Assembly (NCBI GenBank): GCA_014338405.1
Contig: JTDE01002891.1
Location: 24,235 to 88,234, forward strand
Reading direction: 5' to 3'
Origin: Paragonimus skrjabini miyazakii
Lineage: Eukaryota; Platyhelminthes; Trematoda; Plagiorchiida; Troglotrematidae
DNA length: 64,000 nucleotides
The translations under genes were made by a program, and so were the position numbers. The stretch's first letter is position 1; every line of letters starts with the position of its first letter. The notes under the pieces were generated by a model. That model saw nothing but the letters and a program-made list of their open reading frames with translations. It was not told where the DNA came from and did not search any database. Of this stretch, positions 13,150-26,300 are shown one piece after another.

Positions 13150-14470
13150 TGATTAAGGACCCTCAAAACAAACTGGCTAGATGGTTGGTCGATATTTTGA
13201 AACCAGCCGTTCAAAAGTTCGACAGCTATAGTACCAAAGACTCGCTGGAATTAGCGGACGAGTTGGATCAAATCTAACAAGAATGAACATTTGTGCTCCA
13301 TAGCTGTTCAGTTTCTCCTTACCAACATTCCCCTGAGAGAAACTATTGACTTTATGTGTAAACGAATTGTTGCGGAAAATATCCCTATGCCCATCCCAAC
13401 TGACTATGTGAAAATGTTACATTTAATGTGTACGTTACATTATTGTGTAGCCAGTTTTAATTCCCAAAACACCGTACACACAAAGCGATGGGTAGTCCAT
13501 TAGGCTGCCCTCTCGCTAACTTTTTTTGTGATCATGAAAGAAGGGCAATTAAGTAGTGTCATTTCACAACTATCAAACTGTAGACGCTATGTAGATGATA
13601 ATTGTCTTTTCCAAAAGTCGAAACGATTTGTCCTGCGGCTTAACGGTGTTCATCCCAACCTCAAAGTGACGTGTGAACCAGAGGCTGACAGTCTGTTTTA
13701 CTTGGACACGAAGGGTTGACGGATCGAAAAAAGCGTGGCATTTATGGGAAACCAACGTGGTCTGTTCAGTATATGCGTTTCACTAGTTCCAATCCGGTAA
13801 AATATAAGCAGGGTGTAGTGAGAACACTGTTCACCAGAGCAAGTCATATTTCCACATCCGACTGTGTTGAGCAAGAGCTAGAAATGCTTAAGACGACTCT
13901 GAAGGTTAATCTTTACCCCAGAAGCTTTATTCAGCATTACAGCGAATGGAGATCCAAAAGCAGTAAGAATGATAAGGTCCCAAATAAATTAGTATATAAT
14001 GAGATACTCTTCAAAGGGGATATCACGACGATGCGAACAACCCAAAGAATTGTCTCTTCGTTGAATCGTAGCCGAACTAAGGGTCCCTAATCAGACTCGC
14101 AGGTTACCTGTGCCTACAATCAAAGATCAACCTACTGGAGCCAAATCACACTGTATTGACCAATTCTCGTATGACTATGGAGAAAGTTACATAAGCAGAA
14201 CCGGTAGATCATTGATCTCAAAAATGAAGGCACATATACCTAAGTGCGTTCACAAACAGGTTTCAAAACCGGACACATCCTGTCAACTGGCCACAACGTG
14301 GACTTGACCACAGTCTTCCTCATCATAGTGCGCCACCACTACCTACGATTACTAAAATTGATCATTATTTCAATGAACTGAAAATAATAACGTTACGAGC
14401 AGGCTATGGTACTCCACGTTTCGACCGCATCCATCTGGATTACAACACTCATGTGCACGGCCATTTAAAA
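13150..14470 (+). mobile_element. Penelope-like element: reverse transcriptase plus GIY-YIG remnant
   Basis: Blocks in order: FLLTNIPLRETIDFMCKRIV and PMPIPTDYVKMLHLMCTLHY (13,310-13,450); a truncated GSPLG motif (about 13,485); CRRYVDDNCLFQKS, the catalytic block in which YVDD replaces YADD (13,580); HPNLKVTCEPEADS; GKPTWSVQYMRFTSSNPVKY and VVRTLFTRASHI (13,750-13,850); then YDYGESYISRTGRSL (14,170), the GIY-YIG remnant. At least four frame breaks or stops make it inactive. Identity fades at about 14,470. Confidence 0.88.
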
Positions 14471-15629
14471 TGATTGAAACGTTAGGTATCATCGTTTGCC
14501 TGTGAAGTTAAGTTACACTCACCCCATTAGGTAACAAGTTGAACATTATGCTCAAAGTTCCCGATTACATTCGAACTGAATTTGGTGTGAGTATCTCATA
14601 GGTTGATCGTGTAGTGTACAGACATCCGTGGATAATGGAGCATATATAGACAATGAATGGTTTACATATGTTCAACTTATTTTCCGATCTCGATCCGCCA
14701 GTTTCTTGTTAGATCGTTTGTAGGTTAATGTCATCAAAATTATTTTCATAAACGTCAATCACACCGTTAAAGATAGATCAGGTTTAAGTTAGTCTGGTGC
14801 TAAGCGAAGAGTCATTGAGTTCAACAATTTGAGTGTACCATAGCTAACACAAACACTACGTTTGCAGCAAAAATAAAATAATGAGTGAACACTTAACCAC
14901 TTTCGTTTGTGAGTAACGATCAGGTTGCCCGATCGCCTCGAGAGGAGACACAGTTATTGTCTGTCAACTCCAATCGATGACCCCTCGACTAGGACTTCTT
15001 TCCAAGGCGAATTCCGTATGATTTTCTGACAGTTTAAGGGGTTTTGATTGCAGTTGTTCTGCTGTTGAACAGTTCGTATGCACGGTGATAGCTTGCCAAT
15101 TGTTCACCCGTTTAACAGGATTAAAACAGTTGTATTTGTGGGAGGATAATACGAATCTCATTCAGCTTGTCCGGAGAACCTGTTAAGTTTATCTCAAAAG
15201 AACAAAATACGGAAACCCCCAGTGTCATCATAGATAGATCAATTTATCTTACGCGAATCCATTTTGAACAGGGATTTTTGTGAAGTGGAAAAGCATTACG
15301 AGATTTTTGAGCCTTTGGCGCTGATCCACAGTTCAACCTGTGGACTGCATGACGATGTTAGACGCCATTTCGGGCTCCGTCAAATAATATAGAATGCGCT
15401 TCGCAGCCGCAAAGTACGAAATGCTTCGAACTGACAGTTGTGATTACGTATAGTTAAAATTGAATAATAAAGTTATAGAGTAGTGACGGGCGTTTATGCT
15501 TGGGAAGCTCTATTCGTAACGTCGGAGGTACAGGAAATTAAATAAAGCTCTATAACTCCAAAGCAACAACCATAAGTAAGACATCGCTGGCAACATCCCT
15601 GCGTCATTGACCTTAAATTCAGTCGTGCC
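14471..15629. other. No recognised feature
   Basis: AT-rich sequence with short open frames only; no repeat family that I can match elsewhere in the window. Confidence 0.5.
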
Positions 15630-15825
15630 TTATGAGGTAAATGACCTAGTGATGATAACAGCTGCCCCGTGAAAGCGTGGCCGGAGTTCTAGTCCAGGTC
15701 GGAGCAAAGATAAGCAGTGCTGACGAGATCTAACAAGAACGAAACTTGAGTGCAGTGATTCTTTTCGAAAGGGACCAACTGAGAAGTTTACGGGAATGCG
15801 ACCAATTGTGAGTGGTGTTCAATTT
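15630..15825 (+). mobile_element. tRNA-derived SINE copy
   Basis: A degenerate polymerase III A box (TGACCTAGTGATG, 15,641) and B box (GAGTTCTAGTCC, 15,684) are followed by the shared body CAGTGCTGACGAGATCTAAC, GAACGAAACTTGAGTGCAGT and GAATGCGACC. The same head and body occur at 42,628-42,838, and the body at 18,170. It runs directly into an RTE 3' end. Confidence 0.72.
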
Positions 15826-15849
15826 ACCTATCGGACTTGTCTCTCAATT

Positions 15850-16170
15850 TACGGAGTCGTTAGCTAAAGATGTTAGGGAAGATAGCGGCTAACCAGGTTC
15901 AGTAGTTCGAAGATAAATTATCTGTGAAGTAAGTGCTAGTAATGACGCGGAATTAGTGGAAGCCGTAAAAAACATCTTCCTGAAGACGCCGTACCATCAT
16001 TTATAGCCTAATTGTTTGTTGAGAAGTTGCGGGCAAATTCAAGTTGACAGTTTGAGTTTAGACAGGTTCCATCCCCTTCTCTTCTTTTGTTATCTAGTTA
16101 GAACATGTTTCTTCTCTTCACCACAGTACGTCAGTTAAGTATCAGTGTGAGCCGCTGCTGATGATGATAA
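15850..16170 (+). mobile_element. RTE LINE 3' end, diverged
   Basis: GATGTTAGGGAAGATAGCGG aligns with the C-terminal coding end seen at 160-180. It is followed by the TCTGTGAAGTAAGTGC block and a 3' region ending ATCAGTGTGAGCCGCTG plus ATGATGATAATATG. More diverged than the 1-915 and 52.5-kb copies, it lacks the 390-base insert of the first. Confidence 0.7.
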
Positions 16171-17252
16171 TATGCAGCACAGAAACACGCGGTCTCAATT
16201 TTCGGTTAGAACTCAGCCAGAGTCCAAATTTCTCACACACTTTTCTAAGTCAACTTTGTCACAGAACTTACTAGAGGTTAGAGTTCACTAGTTGTTGTGA
16301 TAAGCGATGTCGAAAATTTATTCCAAAACAAAACGATGTTTGATTCATGATGCCTATACTTCTAACTGTTGAGTTCAGAGTAGAGCGAAAACAGAGTGTA
16401 AGCCACCGTCAACAAGACCGACTGAATTACCACAATTTTCAGTACGACAGTTTAGTGCACAGGCTTGCTAAAGATTATTTAGCTATGGTGACGGAAAGCA
16501 AATAATTCAAGGTGAAAAATGTTCTATATGAATTGATTCCTCGTAACTTGCAAAAGACCGGGCAACCCCAAATGAATTAGACTAAGCACCTTTTGGGTAC
16601 TTTCCGTTTTTGGACTATTCTGAGACCAAACTACGGAGATATACTTTGAAATCAAAGTACGCCGGTCAAACAAAGAACAGTTTATTTTAATCTATAGTCT
16701 ACGGATTATCAACTTGATTTATATTCGTAAACTGCTGGACACCGTTTTGGAAAACAAACATCAGAGAAACGTGATTTTGGAAAATTAATATGTTTTACCA
16801 TCAGATTGTTCTACTGGAGAGTAACTTGACGATTTCTGCTGCTATTATGTGCAGTTTTTACGTGTCCCCTCGTGATCAAATGGACACTTCTATTCGAAGT
16901 GAATGGTTAATAAATAGATTTGTAGACTTCAATAAAATGGCAAAAGACGGACAAAACTGTTGTACGTCGAAACCATGCAGTACCGATCGATTTTTGGCAA
17001 GGAGTACAAATAACAATGGTTAAAGTGTGTGCAAGGTCAATCGGATCAATACCGGTATGTGTATTGTAAAAGCAGGCTGAAACCAGTTGAACTGAAACAG
17101 CCTACAGACGCACAACTCTCGAAGAATATGAACTGAAATTTGAAGCTTCTAACGATACAACAAAATCGTATCGAGCTACAAGCCATAACACACTATGTCT
17201 CGCGTTACGACCTCTTGCACTGAATGAACACTCCTCAAGAAATGGTTCACTT

Positions 17253-17302
17253 ACACATATATACATTTATATATATATATATATAAATGTATAAATATAT
17301 AT
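17253..17302. repeat. (TA)n-rich simple repeat
   Basis: Alternating TA interrupted by CATTTA and AAATGTATAAA, partly palindromic. Confidence 0.8.
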
Positions 17303-18107
17303 CACTTTTCTTTATTCGGCTTGCACTATAGTATTTTATCTTTTCTGTTACCTTCTTTTCATGCATTAGAACATTAAAGAGCTGGTAAGTCTCAAGATAA
17401 TTTGAATCAAGCCACGACCATGTTATCTTCATCACGGGTTAACGAAGTTGAAATAAACGTCAAGTGTGCACGAAGTACACATGTCAATATTGATTACTGT
17501 TCATCAGAAAATGAACACTTCTAATGTGTGAATCTTGTAAAAATGAAGAACGAGTGCATCAACGCACACATTTCACAGTGAAAGCTGGATGATCATACCT
17601 ACAATATACGGCAATAGATCAGTGGTTGGTACTGCTTTGAAAGTATACTAAACAGTCTACGGATCAAATAGGCAGAAAAATCAGGACTAAATTAATGAAA
17701 TATTTATGGCTAAGCTCAATTAATCACGACTGATATATGAACATTTTTTAAGCAAGAAATAAAGTTGAACATGAGAATAACGTGATACCTACAAGATAAT
17801 ATACTCAGGGTTTTCACGGACACGTTTCGGTAAGTGTCTTTATCCAATGGACGATTCGATCATACAGTGCACATAATTCACATCATCTAAGTGAATTAGC
17901 GGCTATCTCTCCTAACAACAACATAAGTTACCAGGGTACCCGTCTTTCTGGCCACCTGACTATAGTTTATTCCATCCGTACTTATCCAACAAATTACAAC
18001 GTTTAAAACATCGTCCTGGTGTAAAAAAAAATGATTGTGGGGATGTTGGATACGTGGATACATTCTACAGTCTTTCATGCGTAATACCTTTTATCTTATT
18101 CGAGTTC

Positions 18108-18290
18108 CTGATAGTAGTCGGGAGTTTGTTTAGTTTCAAGTTGAAAGTCCCTCATATTTGATCACAGCAAGGATATGCAATAATGATGCGCCCTAACAAG
18201 AGCGAAATCTGAGTTTAGTGCTTCTATTCAAAACGGGTTGGTCAAAAAGTCTATCTGAATGTGAAGGCTCTGTTCAAGTTCACCTACGTC
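18108..18290 (+). mobile_element. SINE fragments, tail inverted against body
   Basis: 18,108-18,168 matches the SINE tail in minus orientation (GATAGTAGTCGGGAGTTTGT, compare 42,412-42,440). 18,170-18,290 matches the SINE body in plus orientation (GATATGCAATAATGATGCGC, then GAGTTTAGTGCTTCTATTC). No tRNA-like head is seen here. Confidence 0.62.
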
Positions 18291-21200
18291 TTTCAGTCTT
18301 TAAAACGATCAAGACATGGACAGTGCTTACATCACGCAGACCATCGGTTTCCAGCTGACGTCTTGAAGTCAGATTGAAGAGAAGGTGATTAACTGGAGGA
18401 TAACAAAAATGCTTAGGCAAATCAACTTCTGTGTTGAAGTTTTTGTTTGAATGGACAATCGATAGTGAAAACAATGGGTTCACTAAACAACGTTTGGAAA
18501 GTCCGTGACTACAACATAAAGGAGAAAATAACAAGGATAAATGAGAGGAGTAGAAAATAAATCCAACCACATCTTATAAAAAGCACAGCAGACACACACG
18601 TCTGTAGCTGATCAAAAGAAGGTATGAGAAGTCAAATGCAGCATAACTTCACCACAACAAATTTGACAGTTGTTATCTGGAAACATTTCGCAGCATCCTG
18701 GGTGTGGGTGTCGTGTCTAAGTTTGAAATCATCAGTTGGGAGTTTTATAAGATATTCCGGTAGGGTATTGCTGATTGGGAAAATCAGGATGCAGAAAGAG
18801 CGTTGACTGTCATTAAGTCGTTTATTTGATATGATAGCATCAACGAGTTAACCCTGAGATTGCAACCAAAAGTATGTTTTTACCAACATGTTATGAGGTT
18901 GGTGGGAGCTCTCATAAGTTTAACTTAAGTCATTTCTGGTATGTTAACAATGCACATAGATTACTTCGGGATGAGGTTTTAGATAACTCGACCGCGATTA
19001 TTCCGACCACCTAGCATACAGTCCCGGACTCAAGCTCCGGTTACGCAGAATGCTCTAATCTACGGTTGAAGAGCTGACAGCATCCGTCCTTCGGTAGGCA
19101 GCCAGCAGAAAAATATTTCACCATAAAACCTATTATGTCTCACACATTCAACCCTCTACGTACACATACTGAGCTGGTTACAATCGCTTGGAAGTGGCGG
19201 ACGCTAGAAAGAATACAACAGGAATGGAAAACAAGTCGGTGGAAAAGAAGCCCCGCACGGTCCTGACTTATCTTTGAAAATGACCTACTTTCAATCCCCC
19301 ATAGTACCACTAACAACACATGCATACATAAGTTCGCTGCAAAACATTTTGTCTTTGAACATAAATATCTGTGAGTTTTCATTCATCTCACAGAGTATTC
19401 GTTCAACGCAGCAATCAAGCGTGAGCATAAGATAACACTAACTGATTAATGATCGGCGTGTGTCAGGTGATAGATGTTGTTCACCAGGATGCAACATCAA
19501 ACTTGTTTTCTCATCATGTTGGCGTTAGAAAAACAAGGTTGAATCGATAAACGTGTAGTTTACACCGGTTGGTCACACTGCTCAATTGCCGATGGAGCGT
19601 CTGCTGTTGCGTGCATTATCTAATGCAGCCGCTGACGGCTGAAGTTGATGGCAGAGCGGCCAGGTTGGCATGTGGACACAAGCCATTAAAGCCATGACAG
19701 TTACTAACAGCAAAGTGGTTCCCATTAGGTTTGGAAGGGTGATGCTATTAGCACTACTGCCTGGACATGCTCTCGGACATAGCAAAGTGTCGCAACCAAT
19801 GACCAATCTTTAATCGTAAGATTTTACCTCATGTAATTGCATTATTTTATTTGCTTAGTTTTCGCAGATTTTTAGTTACTTAGAATTTGGTCATTTTATG
19901 AACTATTGTTAAGAATGGTGTCATCCCGAGCCATAATATCCGCCCATAAGGCTCAAAGTTAAGAATGATCATGACGTATGTATGGTCAGACTAAACCAAA
20001 TTTTTTGAAATCCCAGTATATAGTGGTTTACGCTCAGACAGAACTGAAACTGGACAGTCTGCAAAAGGAATCTTTAAGGCGTCTTAGAGACACTAGTGGT
20101 GTGCGATGAAAATGCCACGATAGTCCCAACAGCGTGTCTTCGAGGCAGTCCAACGCAAACAACAGTTACGCATTTCTTTCAATCAACAGGTTTCTTTGGC
20201 ACCAGCTTGTCTTACCTATACGGAGACAGGTGGATAGTTACCCCCACGCACAATATGTGCTGGATTCAGCTACAGGCAACGGTCTGGTTGATCGACGCAT
20301 TCAAGCTTAGCAATCAAAGTTGTCTAAGTGGGGATTACCAACTAGAGCTCAAGGAAGGTCACTGAGAGTACTGACACGTGTGACTACGGATGGTAATCAA
20401 TGTTCGCGTTGTAGTCATTTTTACACCATAAATTTAATTGTTTACTCACCAACTGTTTTGTTATCCTTCTCACTCTCTCAAACCTACGCGTTTTTTCCTT
20501 GCGTCTGGTGTACCAACGATGCCGGTTATTCTGTAAACTACCCGAAGGTTAGAAAAACGTCCGCTTCAAATGGATTCTTTCTTGTTAGATGAGCATTGAC
20601 TACCGAACAAATGATGTATTCTATCATTTTTGAGACATACCAAGAGGACAAATAATGTATGCGCCTGGACTCGCGACCGACGTGTTAACAGTCGAAATTC
20701 CTCATCTGGTCAACAGCCATACAAAAACAAAAGCTAACCTATAAGATTTCAGACCATTCTCATCAGAGTTTCCAGTTCAGCACACAATGATAAGACCATT
20801 CGTGTTTTCAAGTATTTTCGTCAGGCTTTACCGAAAAAATTGAGTTTTTGCAGAAATACATAGAAACACAAAGGAGAACGTTCGCATCAGGTGCTTCTTT
20901 TATCGGAAAACATTAAACCGACATTAATGACGAAATCCAAAAATACGTGGGGGTTAACGATACAGTCATTTTGTAGTGTAAACATTCGCGTGAAAATTCA
21001 CGAACGTTAATGGAATATCTGTTTTCTACCATTTAAAAAATCAAATAACTTTCCTTAAAAACTTCTCAATAAGAATTTTAACATTCCAATATGTACTTTC
21101 CGTTACTCTCAAAACAAAACACTCATCAAGTTCGCATTAGTTCGGAAACAATGTCACTCTCGCAGCTTTTTCTTGAGTAAACCACCTATAGTTCATTGCA

Positions 21201-22383
21201 AACAAACATGTTAAAAAATTTATATTATCATAAAAACCACCGTTTGGAGAGGTGGAATGTATCTTTATTTCAGTGGAAAATAAAGTTTCATGGTGTGTTT
21301 GAGTATTGAAAAGTGTTTCAAGTGTGCTGAAATAAGAAGTGAACATCTGCCCTCTATCAAGTAATGTGAAATCGGTTGCTTTTCTAAAGAAACACCTACC
21401 AATCGTCATCGCAGTGAGGTACCGGAGTCCAAACCATGGAGCTTACTCAACAAGCAGGCATCCTAACCGAGTACGGTGAGCGAACGGCCACAAAGCATCA
21501 GCATAACTACAGCCAGACTAGATTGTAGGGATGTGCGTGCATTTCTGGTCAGTGTTTTGGCCACCGTGGTCGATAACATCTGACTGTTCACACACGTTTC
21601 AACGTTTGAGAAGCAACGCTGGACTAGAAACCAGTCACCACTTACAGACACGCGTTAACCAGACATAGTATGTCAGAAGGCGGTTGAGAATGGAGACGGA
21701 ATATTTATTACACGGAATGCACACATGGTCCCGTATTATGCAGCAAGCGACACTGACAACCGTACATCAAGAGTATGTAGCCAGTTCTAGCGAATGGCTG
21801 CAGGTTGCATATGGTTCACCTGTAAAGTACAAAAATGGTCTCGGCATCCCTAGATTCTCCCCTTAAAAAGACAATGTCCTGTTAGACACGGTCCAACAGT
21901 GTGGTCTAGTCACACCAAGATATTTGGTTCGGTACAATTTGCGCACGGCATTTTTCAAGAGATTGTAGGTTTCCACGGAACAAAGCACCTAAATCTGGAC
22001 AACGTTTGTGAACAAGGTGTCTATGTCGATTTCAATAACGCAACAAGTTGCCTTCATCACGGATAAAATTGTCAACTAAGACATTTTGACAGGAAATGGA
22101 ATGACACGATTCAACGATGAGCGATTCCTAGCGTTTGGCATCATGGCTATAGGACATTATGTCGGAGTCCACTAATGACGCCACAAACCTAAAAATATGA
22201 CATAACTTGCCTAAGATACTACGGGAAAATTGTTTGTTTTTCATAGACCTTCTAGCAATTTGTAAGTCTGTTCCGTTCATGAATGCAGCTCTTTGTCACT
22301 CGTTGTCTGATGAAAAAGCTATCGTGATAGCAAAATCTTTTACAAGAATATCGTAGTTCTACATAGTCCATTTACACTCACGG
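18291..22383. other. No recognised gene
   Basis: Short open frames on both strands, the longest about 96 codons (18,570-18,280 minus), with no motif I can name. A plus-strand frame at 21,684-21,866 has a SPVKYKNGLG string reminiscent of the Penelope SPVKYK-GLV block, but its neighbours do not support this. Confidence 0.45.
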
Positions 22384-22722
22384 ATGCATGCGGGTTTACA
22401 GTCCGGTGTTGCCTCGCTGAGTAAGCCCAACTGGTTTGGACTCCAGGTCTACACTGCGGGGAGGACCTGTATCAGAACCTGTTGTGACCTCGGACCGACA
22501 GGGCGCGTTGATCGTCCGGGGCGAAACGTGTGGGTGCATCTCCATATGACTGTGTGTGTGTGTGTATATGTGCCGTCCCCTCGGGCATTCACCAACTCCT
22601 CGCCCTGTCGCTTTTGTGCGTATTTGTGTGTGTCGTATATTACTGACCAAACAGGCGGTCGCCTGGTAAAGACGTCCGATGACCATGTTGATTCATGTTC
22701 TTGCCCCCATACTTACACGTGA
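22384..22722. repeat. GC-rich segment with (TG)n tract, possible repeat
   Basis: Clearly richer in G and C than its surroundings, with a (TG)n run at about 22,551-22,565. Both strands are open (112 codons plus, 96 codons minus), which fits biased composition rather than coding. It lies just downstream of the carboxypeptidase stop, so it might fall in its 3' UTR or UTR intron. Confidence 0.35.
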
Positions 22723-23069
22723 CAGTTGCTAGCACTTGGTCTACCCGTTGCAACACGGGGGCTATACGAACTGCCTTTTGGATCTACAGCATACTGCACA
22801 AATCATTAAGATCCCGTCGACTTGCTTTCGTGCAATGAACTATTTACGTTTTTTCGCAGGTAATGTTAGTCAAATACCCAATCATCAAGATCATCCCCAC
22901 CACATGAAGCTATCATCTGTGTCTCAGACTGCTGTATTAAATTAGGTGAATTTACGAATCGCGAGCGGACAAGATTATCACGTTAACCTAAAGAGAATGC
23001 AGATTTAAACCCGCGAGTACGTTTGAAGTTTATCATCACTGCAATTGTCTTAACCGATTGCAGCAGAGC

Positions 23070-23084
23070 ACTTACCATTCAGTC
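23070..23084 (-). promoter_or_regulatory. Strong 5' splice site just after the carboxypeptidase stop codon
   Basis: GACTGAATG then GTAAGTGC follows TAA directly. The match to the donor consensus is near-perfect, and it lies nine bases past the stop. This suggests an intron in the 3' UTR, so the transcript would end further left than 23,085. No clear polyadenylation site close to the stop was seen. Confidence 0.5.
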
Positions 23085-23359
23085 TTATTCTTCTTGGTCA
23101 GATGAACACACAAGAGGTTTCCTTGAACTTGCTTGGAACTTTACGGGTTTTTCTAAAAGGTCTTTCAAATCGACGTATTCATTCTTCAAACCACTTTTCA
23201 ACAGCAGAACATTAATCGTCTGGGCGGCCTGAAATCCATCATTCCAACTGGGCACTTGGTCAATATCTGCACAAGCGACAGCAGTGTCAAAACCGGGAGC
23301 CTCAAACATCAAGATGAATCGTCCGCGGGTCAACAATCGATAATAATCACCATCTCTAC
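23085..23359 (-). CDS. Carboxypeptidase exon 8: end of transthyretin-like domain and stop
   Basis: Encodes residues 382-472 and TAA. The acceptor is ATTCTAG. GRDGDYYRLLTRGRFILMF and EAPGFDTA are the hallmark strands of the transthyretin-like domain (compare the DGDYWRLL and SAPGY motifs of the family). A 13-residue insert-like loop (ACADIDQVPSWND) precedes the last strand TINVLLL. The hydrophilic tail ends VCSSDQEE. The upstream open frame to 23477 belongs to the intron. A strong splice donor lies nine bases past the stop. Confidence 0.93.
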
Positions 23360-26300
23360 CTAGAATTTTAAAAATGGATGGATTTCTATTAGAAATACCT
23401 AACATGAAACACACAAGTGACTCGAGTTTCAAGGAAAAAGGTATTGTAGTTGATGAACGTTGAATTGTAAAATGCAAGGTTATACTTTAATGACATTCAC
23501 TTAAACCTGCACATCGTACCAGGGTTTGGGTTCCTTGAACCTAGCACGTGAACTTCATAAAAAATAGAATCTGAACCGGCATTCGCAGCTTGTGAACAGT
23601 GTATTGACAAACCTGGTGAACCCACAGCGAGGACACTACTGTTCGTTGTAAGTGGATTTGTACCAAGGTGGATAAATGACGCCGAACAGACTACACACCC
23701 GAATCTCAGTCAGTCTACCCCCGATGGGAATAAAGCTGCTTGTGATGAAAACACTAAAAATAACAATGATTTTACGAAAGTCGAGTTAACGTAGCCGTAG
23801 CCTGTGTACAGTAATGTTGAAGCTGATCGTATATACAGTGCCAATGCTATTCTAACGTCTCACAGTATGAGAAACTTTCATTTGACGTCGTTTCACTCGT
23901 AATTTGAAATACATATGGGTCAGAATTTAAAAAAAGATGTTGCAATGCATCATGTTTAATCATAGGTGCTGTAGTTACCCTTAGAAAGCGGATGAGTAGT
24001 CTATTTCTGGGAAACAGACGAGATCCAAGCTGGAAGTCTCACTCGCTTGAGGATCAACTGAAGTGTAGTGCACAGTCTATCCCTATTAGTTCTGCATCGT
24101 TTCCTAAGAAAAAGTACCTCGGCGGAACATAGCAGCTATTTTGAGCATAATGCAGTCGCACCGACGAGCTCTTCGACATAAATCGTCAGTCGAGCTCATC
24201 TACACCTTAGTGCGATAGTTTAGTGTATGGCCCAACTACCAGCTGTCACTCGAGGTAGCTTCGGACTACAAGGTCAATCACATACAACCACGGTTACGGA
24301 TCAGCTATGTGCGTACACCATCTGCAGTTAACAACTACAGTGGCAAGTTGGGCAATAAGAGTGATAGTGCATTAGGAACCAAAATAGGATGACGACCGTA
24401 ATTTTATCTAGATACCACAGATACAGATTTGATGTGAGAGAGCTGATTTACCTCCTCAGCCAATTACTCTGGCTGTAATCTTTCCAGGACATACTTGTCT
24501 TTTTTGCGTGTGTTAGCAAATTAAATTAGCCCTGAGAGAACAACAACATTATCACAGGCTAACAATGACCCACCCCCTGTCTAATTGCCACATATAATCA
24601 TTTGAAATTATCTCAATTGGGTTTAGGTAACCTCACAGTATACAGCTCACATCAGATTCAGTATGTCGCACGATAGCAAACACTCCAGGGTGTAAAGCGG
24701 AAATAAAAACACTTGACTAAATTGTGCTCCTCTGAACAGAGGAGGCTAAAACTAGTTCTGTTCAACCTTGACCTTTATTGTACCCAAATACAATGATCGT
24801 CGATCGTTTCGCTCGGCTTTAATCCCTTTTCATTTATCAAGCACCATACCCATTGTAACAAGACAGCATGATATACATAGTCTTATCACGGTTCACGAAG
24901 CCACTGCATATTCGCACTTCAGTATCTTCATGTATTTTCTTGTCTGTCGATTCAGTTGTCAATACGGTTTTAATGCATACACTACACTCACGAAACGGGA
25001 ACTCGGTCCATTCACCGTAACCATACTAACGTATGAATGACTTCGAAAACCAAACGTGTGTCATGTGGTGGACTATTCTTCAGCTCCATCCAAAACTGCG
25101 GTGATTAGATCCAAGGAGTCTTAAGGGGAACTAAACGACGTCTGTGAAAAAGTGTTCCTTTATGGGTAAAACAAAGTTGATCAAAATGACTTCATGCAAC
25201 AAAAGTGATGAGCAATGCTAACTGCTAATCACACGTTCCAGTGGGGTTTACTATTAGGCGAACATTGTATAATATTACACCCGCAATTCTCAATTAAGTT
25301 CAAGATCTCTCACAGTTTTGTGTAAGCATGGCGACAGAGCCGGCAGTAAGACTAAAGGAACAGACAAGGTTTCTCAGTATCGAGGAAGAGAGTGACTGGT
25401 CTAACCAGTTGGCTGGCAGTGATCTAAACGAGAAGCTGATTGCGCGGCTAATGCTACATGAGAGGATCGAGTCTTTGTGAGGCAGCTAAGATTCTTAGAT
25501 AGTCGCTGGGATGTTTGACATAGACGCCTTAGTCTTTATCCAACGCCTGTCACCACGGCAACCAGGATCGTTATGTGACGATAATAAGCAGGCCTCGACT
25601 TTGATAGAAAAACATTTGATAAACTAACTTTCATAAATCCAAAGTAAACACCTATGATGTGATGAAATTAATCAGGCCAACCGAAAAGAAGCTCTCCAAG
25701 CCCTACAGCATATAAGCCTATAGGCGTATACTTACACTGTTTATAGAAGACAGAGTAGTTAAGAATTTTGGCGATAGTTCAATCGTACGTGGGGTATCTG
25801 ATCAATAAACGAAGTACGAAACCAAAACGCGGAACAACGAGAAAATGCAGAAGATGCCGCAACAGAGTTATTCACACGTAAGGCAGTGTGCTTCAGGACA
25901 TGTTATCAGTATCAGGGACTAAAATAAACCCGTTTAAGTCTTTGTACACTTCGTCCTATACACTACTAGTCCTGTGACCGCAGAGGACGCTTGGCCTGCA
26001 AAGTTATCTGTTGCACAAAATCCCTTACAAGTTATATTGAAACAAAGAACACACATACACTCATTAGCATGGTTGACATGTATCCGCACACACTGGGCAG
26101 CAGTACACTATCATTCGTCTTGGTGACACATCCCCCACGGTGCGCACACATTGTTCCAATAGTCGCTTCTGCTCCCTCGTCTTCCTGGTGTTGAGATCTG
26201 CCCTTTAGTTAACGAACTTACGCGTTATACTACTGACAAACGAAATTGCATTTCATACAACATTATTGAGGTACAGCTACCACGTTTATGTTCCTGTATT

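Noticed and set aside
22384..22722. 112-codon plus-strand open frame
   Set aside because: GC-rich, contains a (TG)n tract and is open on both strands; biased composition explains it.
24640..24720. Minus-strand peptide LHPGVFAIVRHTESD, resembling VHRGVKG
   Set aside because: No AG acceptor upstream, the second Gly is missing, and the donor is weak.
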